DNA from: Verrucomicrobium sp.
GTDB taxonomy: Bacteria > Verrucomicrobiota > Verrucomicrobiia > Methylacidiphilales > UBA1321
NCBI GenBank assembly: GCA_017849585.1
Contig: JAFIGT010000018.1
Span: 17,601-81,600 of the forward strand
Reading direction: 5' to 3'
DNA: 64,000 bases
A program made the translations under genes and the position numbers. Under the pieces are notes generated by a model that saw nothing but the letters and a program-made list of their open reading frames with translations, had not been told where the DNA came from and made no database searches. Each line of letters begins with the position of its first letter. Positions within the stretch are counted from its first letter, which is position 1. Below, in pieces: positions 61,870-64,000 of the stretch.

Positions 61870-63459
61870 ATGAAACTTTCCTGGCTCAAACCCCTCCGCG
61901 TCGCCGTCGCCGCGCTTTTCTTCACCGTCCTCGCCCTCGCGTTTCTCGGTGCGCACCTCCCCCATCCGCTCATCTCCCTCTTCACGTCGCTCCAATTCGT
62001 TCCCACCCTCATCGCCCTCGCGACCGGAACCAGCCTCGCCCTCGGCGCGATTATCATCCTCGTCGTCACCCTTACCGCTGGCCGCATCTATTGCTCCGCG
62101 ATTTGTCCACTCGGCATTCTGCAGGATGTCATCGCGCGCGTAGCGACTCTCTTCCGCCGCAAACCTTTCTTCCTCCGCTACGCGCCCGCATGGACCAAGG
62201 TTCGTCACCTCTTCTTCTGGACCACCCTCCTCACCATCCCCCTCGGTGGCGCGGGACTCGCCGTCGCGTGGCTCGATCCCTACAGCACCTTTGGCCGCAC
62301 GGTCTCGCTGCTGTTGCGCCCTCTCGTCCTTTTCGCGAATAACCTGCTCGTTCCGCTCGCTGAAAAAGTCCACGTGCCGGGATTCTACCGCGCCGACATC
62401 GCCCTCGCAGCCCTGCCACTGCTCCTCGGTGTCGGAGCCGTTTTTCTCCTGATTGCCGTCATGGCCTCGCTGCGGGGCCGACTCTACTGCAATACGATTT
62501 GTCCCGTCGGCACACTGCTCGGCTTCATCGCCTCGCGCTCCTGGCTCAAATTGAAAATCAACGCGGACGCTTGCGGCAAATGCGGGGAATGCTTGAAGAT
62601 CTGCAAAGCGCAATGCATCGATCTCAAGTCCGGAACGGTCGATACCTCGCGCTGTGTATCCTGTTACAATTGCCTCGCCGCTTGCGATCAGGGGGCGATG
62701 CGACTCGCAACCAACTGGACCGTCTCCCCCGCCGCAAAACCGTCCGACGCCACCCAACCGCCTGATTCCGGTCGCCGTCAATTTCTCCTCACCGCCACCG
62801 GTGGCGCACTCGTCGCCGGAGCCAGTCTCTTGCCCGACATCTCGCGCGCCGATGATCACGAAAAAAAGCACGGGGACGGTCACGGCAAAAAGCGCAAGTA
62901 CAAGAACGTCGTCACCCCGCCCATCGCCGGAGACACCGACACCTTCCTCGCCCACTGCACCGCCTGCCAGCTCTGCATCAGCTCCTGCACCACTGGGGTT
63001 CTCCAGCCCGCCTTCCTCCAGTACGGCCCGCAGCACCTGCTCAAGCCCCGCATGGACTACAGCAAATCGTTCTGCAACTACACCTGCCACCGCTGCACCG
63101 AGATTTGTCCCACGGGAGCGATTCCCTTCCTGCCCGTACCACAAAAGCAAATCACCCGCATCGGCATGGCCCATTTCAACAAAGAGCACTGCATCGTCTC
63201 GCTCTATCACACGGACTGCGGAGCCTGCTCTGAACATTGCCCCACCAAGGCCGTCCGCATGGTTCCCTACGAGGGCGGACTCGTCATTCCCGAGGTCGAC
63301 AAATCGCTCTGCATCGGTTGCGGTGCCTGCGAATTCGCCTGCCCTGCCGACGACAAAGCCATCCTCGTCCACGGTGCGCCCAAGAACAAGGAAGCCCGCC
63401 GCCCCAGCGAAGAAAAACCCGCCGCGCCCACCGCGAACAAAGACGGGTTTCCATTCTAG
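61870..63459 (+). CDS. Membrane polyferredoxin with internal Tat-like segment
   Basis: A 529-residue protein from the ATG at 61870. The first 220 residues are a NapH/YccM-type membrane domain with about five spans and CxxxCP motifs IYCSAICPLG and LYCNTICPVG. Residues 235-272 carry two 4Fe-4S sites (CGKCGECLKIC, CVSCYNCLAAC). At 301-320 GRRQFLLTATGGALVAGASL is a twin-arginine signal or span in mid-protein, followed by four more Cys clusters (HCTACQLCISSC, CHRCTEICP, CGACSEHCP, CIGCGACEFACP). It looks like a fusion of NapH and NapG-like parts. Probably moves electrons across the membrane for the DUF362 protein. Confidence 0.88.
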   Translation: MKLSWLKPLRVAVAALFFTVLALAFLGAHLPHPLISLFTSLQFVPTLIALATGTSLALGAIIILVVTLTAGRIYCSAICPLGILQDVIARVATLFRRKPFFLRYAPAWTKVRHLFFWTTLLTIPLGGAGLAVAWLDPYSTFGRTVSLLLRPLVLFANNLLVPLAEKVHVPGFYRADIALAALPLLLGVGAVFLLIAVMASLRGRLYCNTICPVGTLLGFIASRSWLKLKINADACGKCGECLKICKAQCIDLKSGTVDTSRCVSCYNCLAACDQGAMRLATNWTVSPAAKPSDATQPPDSGRRQFLLTATGGALVAGASLLPDISRADDHEKKHGDGHGKKRKYKNVVTPPIAGDTDTFLAHCTACQLCISSCTTGVLQPAFLQYGPQHLLKPRMDYSKSFCNYTCHRCTEICPTGAIPFLPVPQKQITRIGMAHFNKEHCIVSLYHTDCGACSEHCPTKAVRMVPYEGGLVIPEVDKSLCIGCGACEFACPADDKAILVHGAPKNKEARRPSEEKPAAPTANKDGFPF

Positions 63460-63524
63460 CCAGCCGTTTGAAATAAAAAGCGCGAAGGCCTTAAGCGATT
63501 GGCGTAGCAAATCAGCTACAGGGT

Positions 63525-63541
63525 GCAGGGCTCAGCCCTGC
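63525..63541. other. Hairpin between the polyferredoxin and SRP RNA genes
   Basis: GCAGGG at 63525-63530 pairs with CCCTGC at 63536-63541 around a five-base loop. It follows the polyferredoxin stop by 65 bp without a T-run on that strand, so any terminator role is uncertain. Confidence 0.35.
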
Positions 63542-63542
63542 C

Positions 63543-63551
63543 AAAAAAAAA
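63543..63551 (-). terminator. T-run ending the SRP RNA transcript
   Basis: On the minus strand a run of nine T follows directly after the closing stem of the SRP RNA. The terminal helix of that RNA plus this run makes a good intrinsic terminator. Confidence 0.7.
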
Positions 63552-63553
63552 GA

Positions 63554-63640
63554 CCAGAGGCGGCAACAACGTTGGTCAAGGTACCGTTGCTTCCTTTCGG
63601 ACCTGGCGGGGTTGACTTGCCTCGGCTCTGCCACCTCTGG
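63554..63640 (-). ncRNA. ffs: Small signal recognition particle RNA
   Basis: On the minus strand the sequence CCAGGTCCGAAAGGAAGCAA is the domain IV hallmark of bacterial SRP RNA, with a GAAA tetraloop and the asymmetric loop bound by Ffh. The ends CCAGAGGTGG and CCGCCTCTGG pair to close the long hairpin. About 87 nucleotides, the short bacterial form. It directs Ffh to nascent membrane proteins. Confidence 0.9.
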
Positions 63641-63722
63641 CGACCGCTAACCTACGCAACCCCGCGCCATCTGTCCAAGTGTTTTCGTTGCGTCTTACGG
63701 CGCAACCAGATAAAATCGCTGC

Positions 63723-64000
63723 ATGAACCAGACCCTCTCCGTTCTGTTCATCGTCACGGCCCTCACCGTCGCCGCCGCACGCGCCGAAACCTGGCCGCAA
63801 GCGCCCGGACTTTCCTCTCCCACTCCCGCCGGAGCCACCGACCTGAAACCAGTAACTCCGCCACCACCCACCACCACTGAGAAGATCACCACCCTCACCA
63901 CCTCCGACCCCCAGAAAGCGCCCACCACCCCCACTCCCCCCCCGCCCACTCCCCCCTCCACCCCCCCCACCCCCCCCCCCTCCCCCCCCCCTCCCCCACA
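63723..64000 (+). CDS. Secreted proline-rich protein, cut by window end
   Basis: An ORF from the ATG at 63723, open to the end. MNQTLSVLFIVTALTVAAARA is a clear signal peptide. The mature part turns into Pro/Thr-rich sequence and, from about 63935, almost pure C-runs. The signal peptide supports a real gene, but the poly-C tail is suspicious as a sequence edge. Nothing further can be said. Confidence 0.5.
   Translation, partial: MNQTLSVLFIVTALTVAAARAETWPQAPGLSSPTPAGATDLKPVTPPPPTTTEKITTLTTSDPQKAPTTPTPPPPTPPSTPPTPPPSPPPPP

Noticed and set aside
61825..63510. 561-residue ORF antisense to the polyferredoxin gene
   Set aside because: Gly/Glu-rich shadow; the + strand reading contains six proper cysteine clusters.

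Overview
The window is a roughly 60% GC bacterial chromosome segment with densely packed genes on both strands. The gene content suggests a Gram-negative, hopanoid-making heterotroph, most likely Verrucomicrobiota. The evidence is a pair of PEP-CTERM exported proteins, a fused CcoNO cbb3 oxidase, a DUF6932 gene, hopanoid genes, TonB/ExbBD, and sugar catabolism with Gfo/Idh/MocA and ThuA proteins. This phylum assignment is an inference from gene content; no rRNA or tRNA gene was seen.

Layout. 0-4 kb: a secreted protein cut by the window edge, a CPBP membrane protease and a U32 peptidase (RlhA type). 3.9-7 kb: larB-larC (nickel-pincer cofactor) and a beta-hydroxyacid dehydrogenase. 7-9.2 kb: a methyltransferase and a DUF6932 nucleotidyltransferase-like gene overlapping a partner of unknown function. 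9.3-16.1 kb: a histidine-kinase-like protein coupled to a YfhO-type membrane protein, two GT2 glycosyltransferases and a GT39-like membrane protein, which looks like an envelope glycan cluster of lower GC. 16.1-18.9 kb: squalene-hopene cyclase and hopanoid phosphorylase HpnG, then an IS630 fragment. 19.8-22.2 kb: cheW and a chemoreceptor gene whose 3' end is frameshifted by a perfect 22-bp tandem duplication. 22.5-25.4 kb: TonB-like, ExbB, ExbD and peptide deformylase. 25.3-27.6 kb: small hypotheticals, a cupin and YebC. 27.9-39.1 kb: sugar utilisation, with a ROK kinase, a GH78 rhamnosidase, a LacI regulator divergent from araB, then an unusual isomerase and araD, followed by an AraC/XylR regulator divergent from a Gfo/Idh/MocA dehydrogenase and a ThuA protein. 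39.3-41.6 kb: small proteins, a PTP-like phytase and an L,D-transpeptidase. 41.7-49.7 kb: a complete cbb3 oxidase operon transcribed leftward (ccoS, fused ccoNO, ccoQ, a mono-haem ccoP, ccoG, a 55-residue membrane protein, a TauE/SafE-type protein, ccoI). 49.8-56.2 kb: an FAD oxidoreductase, a 236-bp MITE with perfect inverted termini, an IclR regulator, two paralogous PEP-CTERM proteins flanking an AraC regulator, and a GH113-like hydrolase. 56.4-60.7 kb: an IscA-type protein, two membrane proteins, and recR-ybaB-dnaX. 60.9-64 kb: a Tat-exported DUF362 protein with a membrane polyferredoxin, the small SRP RNA gene, and a proline-rich ORF running into poly-C at the window end.

How the parts fit. 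araB, the isomerase and araD encode all three steps of L-arabinose to D-xylulose-5-phosphate, with flanking glycosidase, kinase and regulators. The cbb3 set gives high-affinity oxygen respiration with its own copper loading and assembly factors. dnaX-ybaB-recR is the conserved replication/repair trio. The best candidates for something new are the DUF6932 two-gene unit, the duplication-frameshifted chemoreceptor, the reduced cbb3 gene set with its overlapping upstream dyads, and the MITE.
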